Below are positions 13,942-20,530 of a DNA stretch of 20,767 nt, in pieces (positions within the stretch are counted from its first letter, which is position 1; each line of letters opens with the position of its first letter). The translations under genes were made by a program, and so were the position numbers. This DNA comes from Nanobdellota archaeon (GTDB lineage: Archaea > Aenigmatarchaeota > Aenigmatarchaeia > QMZP01), in assembly GCA_018818465.1 (NCBI GenBank), contig JAHIRU010000014.1, positions 1 to 20,767 on the forward strand, given 5' to 3'. The notes under the pieces are model-generated. The model was not told the DNA's origin and searched no databases. It saw nothing but the letters and a program-made list of their open reading frames with translations.

Positions 13942-15954
13942 TCAGATTTTCTGTACGAATCCAGGATTAGGTTCAAACAACATACCTTCTCTTTTCAGTT
14001 TTTCTATTATATCATCTACGTCATCAACTTCTTGTACCTTGGCACGAGAGGTTAATTCGTCCACAGAGATCTCTTTCTTCTTCTCTGACATATCATTGAT
14101 TATCTCCAGCACTATCTTTATTTTGTTCCTCTCGCTTGAACTGGTGCTTGCACCATCAGCCCTGTCAATATCTATCATGCCTGTCTCTGGATCAAAACCA
14201 AGCTGATGCAAAGAGTAACGCATCAATTTTATTGCGCGATCCGCATCACTTCTTCTCACTTTATCACTTAGTTGAATTTTTGCAGAAGCTTCTGACAAAC
14301 GAACAAGAGCTTCAAACTGCCTTAAGGTTATCGGTATCGGTGCAGAACCACCTTCTGCTTTTTTTCTTGTTTGAAGATAAAACGCTTTGATAACCTTGCT
14401 GGCTTCTTTTGTTAATATGGGACTACATTTTTCCTTGGCATAAGCTATATATTTTCTAATAAAAAGTGGTTCTATTTTCGGTCTAGCTTTTTCATGACCC
14501 TCTTCTCTAGAATCTAGAATATGTTCAACTATCAATTTATCTTTTTTTGAGTCTGGAATATCTCTTAAAGCAAATTTAAGATCAAATCTGGATAATAAGC
14601 TGTCAGGTATTGTTATCTGTTTTGAAATAGCCATATAAGGATCGAACCTGCTGAATTTTGGGTTTCCGCCTGCAAGAACAGATGTTTTTGCAGGTAATGT
14701 TGCAACAATCGATGCTTTAGCAATGGATATAGTACCTTGCTCAAGAGCTTCGTGCATAGCTATCATATCATCTGGTGACATCTTTTCAAATTCATCTATA
14801 GACAAGACACCTTTATTGGCAAGAACCATTGCACCTGCCTCAAGCACCCATCCTCCCATAAACAATTCATCTTTTATAACGCTTGCAGTAAGCCCAGCGG
14901 CCGTCACACCTTTACCAGAAACATAACGTGCACGTGGAACAATTTCAGGTACAAGCTTAAGCAACTGACTCTTTCCTGAGGCCGGATCACCTATCAGCAA
15001 AATATGTATATCGCCTCTGATATGCGTGCCGTCTTTAAGGTGTTGCGGCACTCCGCCAAAGAGCTGCAGAATTATGGATTCTTTTATCTCCCTCAATCCG
15101 TATAATGATGGTGCGAGCGAATCAACGAGCGTCTCATAAATTCCTGGATCTTTGGCAAAATTCTTTATTCTTTCCCTGTCAGCTTCTGATATATCAATAT
15201 GATGCCAGCTTATTTCAACAGGTTCTACATGATTAGCATCCATGTAGAATTCAAGTTTTGTTGAGAACCATTTGCCTTTAGGCATTTCTCTTAAAATGCC
15301 TGAGATCTTCAGGCGGTTTCCAGGATCAGTGATTCTTCTCATTTCTGGCGAAACAAGATCATCAATAAGAACAATTGTTACCTGTGACGGCCTGTCACCT
15401 TCTGTTAATTCAAACGGTTCTTCTATTGTTATCCAACGCGTATCGACCATTTTTTTACCGATTTGTTTAAACGCCTTTCTGCTTCGGCAAGAATCGTTGG
15501 TGCATTGAAAGGGCTTCATTATCATGTTGCTTCTTCTAGGCTGTATTATCTCTTCTCCACAATCAGAGCATTCCCACATAGATTCTATTATTTCAGGCCT
15601 GATCTCTGATGCCCTTCGCACAGTACCTTCAACGCAGATGAATTTAGCAATATGCTTGGATCTGAGATTTCTTATTGAAATTGGTTCAGGGTGGTTTGAA
15701 AAACGCACCTCAATATCATTCGGCAGATCTATGTCCTTTATAGACTCTTTAATTATCTCAATAACAGCATCAGGTTCTATCAGCAATAGATCAGCTATAT
15801 CTGATGAATACTTATGCAAAACATTGTAATCAATTTCTAGCGACTCATCTCCCATGGCAGCAGTAATCATCTCTGTTTCGTAGTTTTCATGAAGAAACTC
15901 CTTAAACTTGGAGATAAATTCTGTTCTCTTTTGCTCAGATATTTCAGAAGTCAT
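13942..15954 (-). CDS. mcm: Replicative helicase MCM
   Basis: Hexameric 3'-5' helicase that unwinds origin DNA. From the ATG at 15954 it has 670 residues: an N-terminal domain with zinc ligands C129, C132, C151 and C156 (CSDC ... CTNDSC), and an OB-fold. The AAA+ core follows, with Walker A GDPASGKS (322-329), Walker B LSIDEFEK (384-391), sensor-1 GGNPKFSRFD and the arginine finger SRFD (455-458). A C-terminal winged helix lies at about 605-670. No intein is present. The frame extends upstream to a TTG at 16026, but those 24 codons would overlap the divergent promoter, so 15954 is preferred. The leader is about 20 nt if the box at 15994-16003 is used. The surface-protein gene follows after 31 nt. 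Confidence 0.96.
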   Translation of the reverse strand: MTSEISEQKRTEFISKFKEFLHENYETEMITAAMGDESLEIDYNVLHKYSSDIADLLLIEPDAVIEIIKESIKDIDLPNDIEVRFSNHPEPISIRNLRSKHIAKFICVEGTVRRASEIRPEIIESMWECSDCGEEIIQPRRSNMIMKPFQCTNDSCRSRKAFKQIGKKMVDTRWITIEEPFELTEGDRPSQVTIVLIDDLVSPEMRRITDPGNRLKISGILREMPKGKWFSTKLEFYMDANHVEPVEISWHHIDISEADRERIKNFAKDPGIYETLVDSLAPSLYGLREIKESIILQLFGGVPQHLKDGTHIRGDIHILLIGDPASGKSQLLKLVPEIVPRARYVSGKGVTAAGLTASVIKDELFMGGWVLEAGAMVLANKGVLSIDEFEKMSPDDMIAMHEALEQGTISIAKASIVATLPAKTSVLAGGNPKFSRFDPYMAISKQITIPDSLLSRFDLKFALRDIPDSKKDKLIVEHILDSREEGHEKARPKIEPLFIRKYIAYAKEKCSPILTKEASKVIKAFYLQTRKKAEGGSAPIPITLRQFEALVRLSEASAKIQLSDKVRRSDADRAIKLMRYSLHQLGFDPETGMIDIDRADGASTSSSERNKIKIVLEIINDMSEKKKEISVDELTSRAKVQEVDDVDDIIEKLKREGMLFEPNPGFVQKI

Positions 15955-15992
15955 GTTATCTCTTTGTAAGTAAGTTTTTAATGTTTTATAGG

Positions 15993-16003
15993 ATTTTATA
16001 TAC
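15993..16003. promoter_or_regulatory. Shared TATA region between mcm and the small membrane-protein gene
   Basis: TTTTATATAC on the plus strand lies about 28 nt before the ATG at 16026. Its complement GTATATAAAA faces mcm and predicts a leader of about 20 nt. A second box (minus strand CTATAAAAC, 15983-15991) could serve mcm alone. Confidence 0.5.
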
Positions 16004-16025
16004 AAAGAAAACCAAATTTTAACCA

Positions 16026-16385
16026 ATGGCTAACAAAAAACTTGTTGATTATATAGCACGTCAGATTAAGAAGGGGCAGACAGAGGCAATGACACGACGA
16101 ATTCTATTGCAGCACGGATGGACAAAATCAGCCATTATTGAGGGATTTTCAGAAGCTAAAAGGAATAGATATGGCAGCTATATGGATCCAATTAAAGGCA
16201 ATAAGAAACCATCTAAGCGCAGGCCACTAAAACAAACAAAAAATTTGTCAAATAAATACAGGGACAAGTTTGAACCAGCAAATCCTAAGCATAACTCAAA
16301 GACTTTGAAAATAGTTATGGTGGCTCTCATACCTTTGATTATAGTTCTGATAGTTATGCTACTGTTTGTTAATGGGTTGATTTAA
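16026..16385 (+). CDS. Small tail-anchored protein with a short helical domain
   Basis: The 119-residue protein has three parts. Residues 5-41 (LVDYIARQIKKGQTEAMTRR ... ILLQHGWTKSAIIEGF) form a compact helical module: (L/I)xxYIxxxIxxG, then IxxxLLxxGWxxxxIxxxF. From memory, similar segments occur at one end of many small membrane proteins of DPANN archaea and CPR bacteria. Residues 42-90 are very basic (GNKKPSKRRPLKQTK). Residues 93-116 are one strongly hydrophobic span, leaving almost nothing beyond it, so the protein is tail-anchored with the module and basic linker in the cytosol. The basic part could touch nucleic acid or ribosomes. Leaderless transcription is likely from the TATA region at 15993. 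Its function is unknown. Confidence 0.75.
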   Translation: MANKKLVDYIARQIKKGQTEAMTRRILLQHGWTKSAIIEGFSEAKRNRYGSYMDPIKGNKKPSKRRPLKQTKNLSNKYRDKFEPANPKHNSKTLKIVMVALIPLIIVLIVMLLFVNGLI

Positions 16386-16402
16386 TCAACCAAATGCAAC
16401 AA

Positions 16403-18292
16403 CTATCCTCCAAACAAACTCATTACTCCAGTTCCTATGGCTTCAAAAAAAGCAACAAAAGCTTCTAAAACACTATTAAAGAAATCAAAAGGATTTGTTT
16501 TCTCTATGTCTATCTTTTCATATACAATTTCATCCTTTAGGATTATAGATATCATTTGATCTTCGCCTGTGCAGTTTTCATCAACACGGCTATGAAGAGT
16601 TATGGTTTTTCTTTCGTTTTCATTCAATGTAGCATGAATAGAATCTATCTTGTCAAGATCGTATGTAGTTAGTATTTCTATTTTAAACACTTTTGTATCG
16701 CCAAGGTTTTGCAAATCAAAACTCATGTTGAATTCTTCACCACAATCCAGACTGGTAGTTGGTTTCTCTATGTTTTTGACTATATAGCTAAGGACTCTTT
16801 TCACCCTGAAATCTTTTTTAACAACTTCGCCTGTATCAGTCGCAGCAATAAGATAGTGGTCTCCTGTCTTGCTTGCTATTATTTCTTCATCTGTAAAACC
16901 GATATCAGAAAATAATTCATATTCTCCGTCTGTTATAACGCGATACTCTATTGTTCCTCCTTTGAGTATAGAAGGGCTATCGAGTATAAGATCTAAAGTA
17001 GATTGTCTATTATCCATAGGAGATACGCTAAGGTTAACAGTGACTTTCTCTCCTAAGAAGGTGTAAATATCAGCCAGATTGTAGTATTGGAAACCAGAAG
17101 ACAGGTCTCCTCTAGCATTTATAACAAAATGAGTTTTCTCCTCTTCACCAGGGCATACTGATATTACTTTCTCACCCTTTACGTCCACTATTGATCTGCC
17201 CCTGTCATCAATTCTCGGCACAACCTCAATACTTGTTGCAACACAGTTAGTGCCTGGCAATACAGTTGATATAATTTCAAGAACAGCTGAATCACCAAAA
17301 CCTATCTTATCAGGAAATGTTTTATGCGTGGTAGAAAATATTTTATCTATCTCTTCATAATCGGTGTTAATAACATCAACAGATGGCATTTCCATTGTCA
17401 ATGTTGTTGAGCTGTATGTTTTGTAAGCAGATTTCATAACAATATCAGCAGAATCCAGGAATTTTCCAAAGGATATATGCGTTGCGTCAAGCCATCCTAT
17501 TTCATCCCAAGTTGGATCAACAGGAACCCATCCATCCAGATAAACTTCTGCCCAGCCATGATATCCCCAGCCACCCTGCGTATATGTAACGCCTGCTATA
17601 TACCGGGCGGGTATGCCAACTGCACGAGCCATTGCAATGAATAAAGTAGCAAATTCATCACATGTTCCTCTTCCATTTTCATATATCCATTCAGAATCCT
17701 TTATAACATCACCAAGGCTTATATCATATTTGATATTTGTGTATATCCAGTGCGATAGTCGTGTCACAACTTCAAAACTGTCCTCAGAATCTTCCACTAT
17801 CTCTTTAGCTTTTGCACGTATTTCGTCTGTTATCTTGCTGTTGTTACTCTCTGTAATATATTTCAAAAATTCTTCTGAGTTAGGAAGAGTGTAAGGATAA
17901 GGAACTTTCTTTGCTCCAGAAGTTTTTGCTCTATTCTTGATATGCATTGTTACTTCATATGAATCTGACTTGAAATTATCCCAGTGCAGTACAAGCTGAT
18001 CATTACCATATTCGTCTCCAACTATGTAATAATCAGCAGATACCTGCAGATCAGAATACTCTTCCGGTAAGATATAAACAGAGTGATTTATTTCTAAAAG
18101 CTCAGCTGATGACAACAAATCAGCAGTGAACTGCAAATCAGCTTCCATATAGCCTATTTGCTGAGGATTAATTCCGTCTAAAGATAGCAATTGCCCGGGA
18201 GCAGAATCAAACTTAGCTTCGCTAATCGTTGGTAGAACTAACAAAACTGAAACAATTAAAATTATTGTTAACAAAGTTTCCTTTCCATTCAT
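16403..18292 (-). CDS. Secreted transglutaminase-like protein
   Basis: The 629-residue protein has a signal peptide (hydrophobic 6-21, cleavage likely after SEA). An N-terminal beta-rich region precedes a transglutaminase-like papain-fold core with the full catalytic set: Cys 211 in GRGTCDEFATLF, His 245 in YHGWAEVYLDGW and Asp 259 in PVDPTWDE. From about 320 to 600 come beta-sandwich segments of CARDB/Ig type with Cys pairs. The C-terminus (FDFFNSVLEAFVAFFEAIGT) is amphipathic and may touch the membrane. Such proteins act as proteases or protein crosslinkers at the cell surface. The gene follows the 33-residue Lys/Cys peptide by 13 nt, and its ATG lies inside a small hairpin. Its partner in the operon is the Cys-rich membrane protein. 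Confidence 0.85.
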   Translation of the reverse strand: MNGKETLLTIILIVSVLLVLPTISEAKFDSAPGQLLSLDGINPQQIGYMEADLQFTADLLSSAELLEINHSVYILPEEYSDLQVSADYYIVGDEYGNDQLVLHWDNFKSDSYEVTMHIKNRAKTSGAKKVPYPYTLPNSEEFLKYITESNNSKITDEIRAKAKEIVEDSEDSFEVVTRLSHWIYTNIKYDISLGDVIKDSEWIYENGRGTCDEFATLFIAMARAVGIPARYIAGVTYTQGGWGYHGWAEVYLDGWVPVDPTWDEIGWLDATHISFGKFLDSADIVMKSAYKTYSSTTLTMEMPSVDVINTDYEEIDKIFSTTHKTFPDKIGFGDSAVLEIISTVLPGTNCVATSIEVVPRIDDRGRSIVDVKGEKVISVCPGEEEKTHFVINARGDLSSGFQYYNLADIYTFLGEKVTVNLSVSPMDNRQSTLDLILDSPSILKGGTIEYRVITDGEYELFSDIGFTDEEIIASKTGDHYLIAATDTGEVVKKDFRVKRVLSYIVKNIEKPTTSLDCGEEFNMSFDLQNLGDTKVFKIEILTTYDLDKIDSIHATLNENERKTITLHSRVDENCTGEDQMISIILKDEIVYEKIDIEKTNPFDFFNSVLEAFVAFFEAIGTGVMSLFGG

Positions 18293-18305
18293 GGAAAAAC
18301 CATGA
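18289..18305 (-). promoter_or_regulatory. Short hairpin enclosing the transglutaminase start codon
   Basis: On the mRNA this reads UCAUGG-UUUUU-CCAUGA: a perfect 6-bp stem with a five-U loop. It starts directly after the stop of the small peptide gene, and the AUG of the transglutaminase is in its 3' arm. A ribosome finishing the small peptide would cover and open it, so it may couple the two. The stem is short and its stability is uncertain. Confidence 0.4.
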
Positions 18306-18407
18306 TTAACAGCAACTACAGCAGCAACTTTTCTTTTTGATTGCTGTCTTTTTAGTTGCCTTTTTCTTTAATACCTTTTTTACAGGTTTTTTCTTAATTG
18401 GCATCAT
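18306..18407 (-). CDS. Tiny Lys-rich peptide ending in a Cys cluster
   Basis: A 33-codon frame begins MMPIKKKPVKK and ends IKKKSCCCSCC followed by TAA. Its first ATG overlaps the TGA stop of the upstream membrane-protein gene as ATGATG/TGA, the classic four-base coupling overlap, and the transglutaminase gene begins 13 nt after its stop. Thirteen of 33 residues are Lys and five of the last six are Cys. The Lys part, with K-K-x-x-K-K spacing, resembles nucleic-acid-binding or histone-like tails. The Cys cluster could bind metal, be lipidated or crosslink. It could instead be a leader peptide whose Cys codons are sensed by the ribosome. I know no named family. The tight fit between two genes and the strongly biased composition argue that it is translated. 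Confidence 0.6.
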   Translation of the reverse strand: MMPIKKKPVKKVLKKKATKKTAIKKKSCCCSCC

Positions 18408-18877
18408 GATCCCTCGCACACGTCCTTTTTACAACTGCAATCTCCGCCACATGCAATATAATCAGGGCTTTCACATGTTAAGCCATCACATTGACAGGGC
18501 TGGCAATTTTCTCCACCGCCACATGTAGGCTCTGTACCAATTAAACACTGATCTGGATTTACTGGATCGCATGTGCCGTAAACAGCTAAATTATATACCG
18601 TTAACGCTGTAAGAGCTAAACTTGCGAAAAGTATGATAGTGAAAACCCATGATATGGCTTCAAAATGCTTGTTTACAAATCTAGCACCGCCAGGACTTCT
18701 ATTCATCAACTTTCCTGATACCTTTGCTTTTACACGCTGATTAAAACTGCTTTCACAGGGTCTCAAAGTAAGTCTTCGGCCTACGCATGAGAATGCTTCT
18801 TTGGCCCACCTGCGATATTTTGCAGAAAAAATACCCATTATTCCCAATACAATTGCAGCAGCAATACATATGCTCAT
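18404..18877 (-). CDS. Membrane protein with Cys-rich external tail
   Basis: The 157-residue protein has a short hydrophobic N-terminal span (about 1-19, MSICIAAAIVLGIMGIFSA), a basic loop (KYRRWAKEAF, RVKAKVSGKLMNRSP) and a second span (about 74-100). A C-terminal tail of some 56 residues carries 11 Cys in patterns such as CQPCQC and CSCKKDVC. By charge, the loop is inside and the tail is outside. The tail may bind metal or exchange disulfides. Similar two-span proteins occur in DPANN genomes, but I know no assigned function. It heads an operon with the tiny Lys/Cys peptide (4-nt overlap) and the transglutaminase-like gene. A TATA box at 18901-18911 fits a leaderless start at 18877. Confidence 0.75.
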   Translation of the reverse strand: MSICIAAAIVLGIMGIFSAKYRRWAKEAFSCVGRRLTLRPCESSFNQRVKAKVSGKLMNRSPGGARFVNKHFEAISWVFTIILFASLALTALTVYNLAVYGTCDPVNPDQCLIGTEPTCGGGENCQPCQCDGLTCESPDYIACGGDCSCKKDVCEGS

Positions 18878-18900
18878 AATATCAATTATTGGTATAGCTT

Positions 18901-18911
18901 ATTAAAAAACG
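18901..18911 (-). promoter_or_regulatory. TATA box of the Cys-rich membrane-protein operon
   Basis: The minus strand reads TTTTTTAATAA about 28 nt before the ATG at 18877, consistent with leaderless transcription. It lies immediately beyond the leftmost sufS-tail copy, so the operon promoter appears to be original chromosomal sequence. Confidence 0.5.
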
Positions 18912-18922
18912 TGGTGTTTTGT

Positions 18923-18951
18923 TGGGAACTAACCCAGTTTCTGTACTTTAT
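18923..18951 (-). repeat. Copy A of the sufS 3' end (outermost remnant)
   Basis: On the minus strand this region encodes DKVQKLG and a TAG stop, the same ending as the desulfurase at the right edge of the window. It matches copy B (19582-19610) at 25 of 29 positions, including the bases after the stop (TTAG-x-TCCCA). Upstream of DKVQKLG the reading frame no longer resembles the desulfurase. Confidence 0.65.
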
Positions 18952-18996
18952 CCCTACTAATTGACAGAAGAAAAGAACAGAATTGATGGTTGTTAT

Positions 18997-19079
18997 AACC
19001 GACAACATGAGGGTGCGAGCAATTATCTTTTCAGATAACGCAACCGCACCCTCATATGTCTAGCGAATTGTTGTCGGTT
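18997..19079. other. Compound hairpin of 83 nt (possible structured RNA or recombination site)
   Basis: Three nested stems are exact. AACCGACAACA (18997-19007) pairs with 19069-19079; TGAGGGTGCG (19008-19017) pairs with 19045-19054; TTATCT (19023-19028) pairs with AGATAA (19033-19038) around a 4-nt loop. The two outer stems are contiguous on the left but separated by a one-sided 14-nt bulge on the right. No coding frame explains this. It does not show the conserved motifs of SRP RNA, RNase P RNA or box C/D RNA, and the ends do not match the integron attC core. Confidence 0.6.
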
Positions 19080-19244
19080 GTTAACCGAAATATTATATAA
19101 GATAAGTTCTTGGTAAGGGTAATTAAATTCATGGTTTAGGTCCTTTCGGTGAGATTTATCTCCTCCAAACAATATTATTGGTTGCGAACCGGAATCAGTA
19201 TCAATTCCTCTCGAACAATATTTCTGATGATTACTTGGCCTTCA

Positions 19245-19388
19245 TCACTCATCGTCATCGATCTCATCGATCTCATCATCATGTGTGTGTTCGCCGGTTT
19301 TAGTGGCATCGTCTTCCATGTCATCGACATCGTCATCGACTTCATCGTCGTCGCCGTTACCGTTGTTCTTGATTTTTGGATCAATCAT
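19245..19388 (-). CDS. Extremely acidic 47-residue protein
   Basis: The frame begins MIDPKIKNNGNGDDDE and ends EIDEIDDDE before TGA. Twenty-three of 47 residues are Asp or Glu. A strong Shine-Dalgarno (AAGGAGAT) lies about six bases before this ATG, so I chose 19388 over the longer frame to 19439. Strong SD sites are unusual in this otherwise mostly leaderless window. Codons favour GAC, GGC and AAC, and the gene is more GC-rich than its neighbours, which suggests foreign origin. Short internal repeats (GTCGATGAC twice, ATCGATGAG with close variants) fit growth by slippage. There is also a 91-codon frame on the other strand (19149-19424), but its hydrophobic run is just the complement of the Asp codons. 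The function is unknown; a DNA-mimic, metal-buffering or halophile-type protein can be imagined but not supported. Confidence 0.5.
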   Translation of the reverse strand: MIDPKIKNNGNGDDDEVDDDVDDMEDDATKTGEHTHDDEIDEIDDDE

Positions 19389-19581
19389 ATTGATCTCCTT
19401 CTTAATTATTTTACGCAGAAATAATTCTATATGAAACAATCATCTAAACAGCCAATGCTCTGGCGAACGTCCAATATCGACCGCAAAGGACGCTATTTAT
19501 GAAATTGTGTAAACATGATTTGCATGATTGTGTGTACGCTTGTATATGAAAATGTTACATCAAGGCTTTAAATACGTTATG
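19389..19581. other. Non-coding stretch upstream of the acidic protein gene
   Basis: About 190 nt with no convincing frame on either strand. On the minus strand there are possible TATA-like words (TTCATAAATAG near 19492-19501; GTATTTAAAG near 19568-19577). Either would give the acidic gene a long leader, which would fit its use of a Shine-Dalgarno site. I see no repeat or RNA gene. Confidence 0.4.
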
Positions 19582-19591
19582 TGGGATCTAA

Positions 19592-19627
19592 CCCAACTTC
19601 TGCACTTTATTCAATGTATCGACAAAT
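19592..19627 (-). repeat. Copy B of the sufS 3' end (middle remnant)
   Basis: It matches the true sufS end (20535-20570) at 32 of 36 positions, with the last 18 identical. On the minus strand it encodes FVDTLNKVQKLG and a TAG stop against FVDTLKKVQKLG and TGA in the gene. Most differences are at third codon positions. A stop lies a few codons upstream in frame, so this is only a tail. Its downstream flank matches copy A. Confidence 0.8.
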
Positions 19628-19648
19628 ATTCATAAAATTTGTTTTTGT

Positions 19649-20500
19649 TTATTCTGAAAGGCTGATTTCGATATTAAGGGGTCTATATTTACCAACATGT
19701 CTTAAAGATACATGGTAACAAGCATTAAGGAAATGATATAAAGGGAAATTAAACTCAGGATGGTTATTAGTATCTTTTATATCATTTTCATTTAGTTTTC
19801 CTAATAAAACACCTCGAGCAGGAAGAAACTTATCTTCATTTTCATCTATTGAATAAGATTCAATAACTCCGTTCGGGTTTTTTACTTTTCTCCTATAATA
19901 TATATGTTGCAGATATTTACCGTCTTTCCATTTCATTGGTGGTCTTATACTAAAATAAAAAGTTCCATCGGGGATAGAATCAATTTTTCCTTTAGGTGGT
20001 TGATAAAATTGATCTTTATCTCTTTTTTCAAAATAATCGTTTGGAAATTTAGTGTACTTTAATGAAGTAAACGGTAGTTCTTCGATGGAGAGAGTAAGGG
20101 GAACTTCGTCATTAAAAACTTCTGAGTAGTATTTATTAAACATTTCTATCCAATTTAGACCTCCCTCATCTTTAGAAAGAATTTCATGTAGATTTACTTC
20201 TCCTTCAGTTAAACCAATTTCTGTTTCAAAAAGAAGAATATCGAGCATGTTTGTTTTTTTAAGTCGATCGATATCTAACACATAACCAAAATCGTTATTA
20301 GTATTTTCTGCTATATTTTTTGCTATTTGTGTTGGTTTAGGATAAATATTTTCATTTTTAAAAGATTCAACAGTTTTAATAGTTGTTGTTCCATCATTGT
20401 TTCTTATCATAATTGATGGTACATATCCTGGAATTTCGCATGTAGAATCATCTATAAGATGAACAGTTTCTGAAAATTTAAGAGTAATTCTGGGCTGCAT
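19649..20500 (-). CDS. Unknown soluble protein (insert cargo)
   Basis: I do not recognise this 283-residue protein. It has no signal peptide or membrane span and is rich in Asn, Asp, Glu, Lys and Ile. Mixed alpha/beta structure is likely, with a basic patch near residue 200-215 (PPMKWKDGKYLQHIYYRRKV). It has only two Cys. It is noticeably more AT-rich than the core genes, which suggests different ancestry. It starts 30 nt after the desulfurase stop codon and ends 21 nt before copy B of the desulfurase tail, so it fills the interval between two copies of the repeat. A TATA box placed directly after the sufS stop gives it a leaderless start. Accessory cargo of an integrated element (for example a defence or host-interaction protein) is a guess from location only. 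Confidence 0.75.
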   Translation of the reverse strand: MQPRITLKFSETVHLIDDSTCEIPGYVPSIMIRNNDGTTTIKTVESFKNENIYPKPTQIAKNIAENTNNDFGYVLDIDRLKKTNMLDILLFETEIGLTEGEVNLHEILSKDEGGLNWIEMFNKYYSEVFNDEVPLTLSIEELPFTSLKYTKFPNDYFEKRDKDQFYQPPKGKIDSIPDGTFYFSIRPPMKWKDGKYLQHIYYRRKVKNPNGVIESYSIDENEDKFLPARGVLLGKLNENDIKDTNNHPEFNFPLYHFLNACYHVSLRHVGKYRPLNIEISLSE

Positions 20501-20520
20501 GTTTTTGATTAAACAAGAAG

Positions 20521-20530
20521 TTTTATAAAA
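20521..20530 (-). promoter_or_regulatory. TATA box of the 283-aa accessory gene
   Basis: The minus strand reads TTTTATAAAA, touching the stop codon of the desulfurase gene and centred 25 nt before the ATG at 20500. The accessory gene therefore brings or has its own leaderless promoter and need not rely on read-through. Confidence 0.6.

Noticed and set aside
13911..13976. N-terminal extension of the surface protein
   Set aside because: It overlaps the end of mcm and would bury the signal peptide; the ATG at 13910 gives a standard one.
15955..16026. N-terminal extension of MCM from a TTG codon
   Set aside because: It covers the divergent promoter and starts at the same base as the plus-strand gene; the ATG at 15954 begins a normal MCM N-terminus.
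18997..19079. Compound hairpin as an integron attC site
   Set aside because: Neither end shows a GTTRRRY core or its complement in the right place, and no integron integrase is in the window.
19052..19132. Minus-strand 26-codon frame starting MNLITLTKN with AGGA upstream and GGAGGAG further up
   Set aside because: Its second half runs through the outer arm of the compound hairpin, so the codons are dictated by pairing; no coding bias or coupling supports it.
19149..19424. Plus-strand 91-codon frame with a hydrophobic stretch
   Set aside because: It is the exact complement of the Asp-rich gene: GAC and GAT codons read backwards give Val and Ile. It has no ribosome site or promoter, whereas the minus-strand frame has a strong Shine-Dalgarno.
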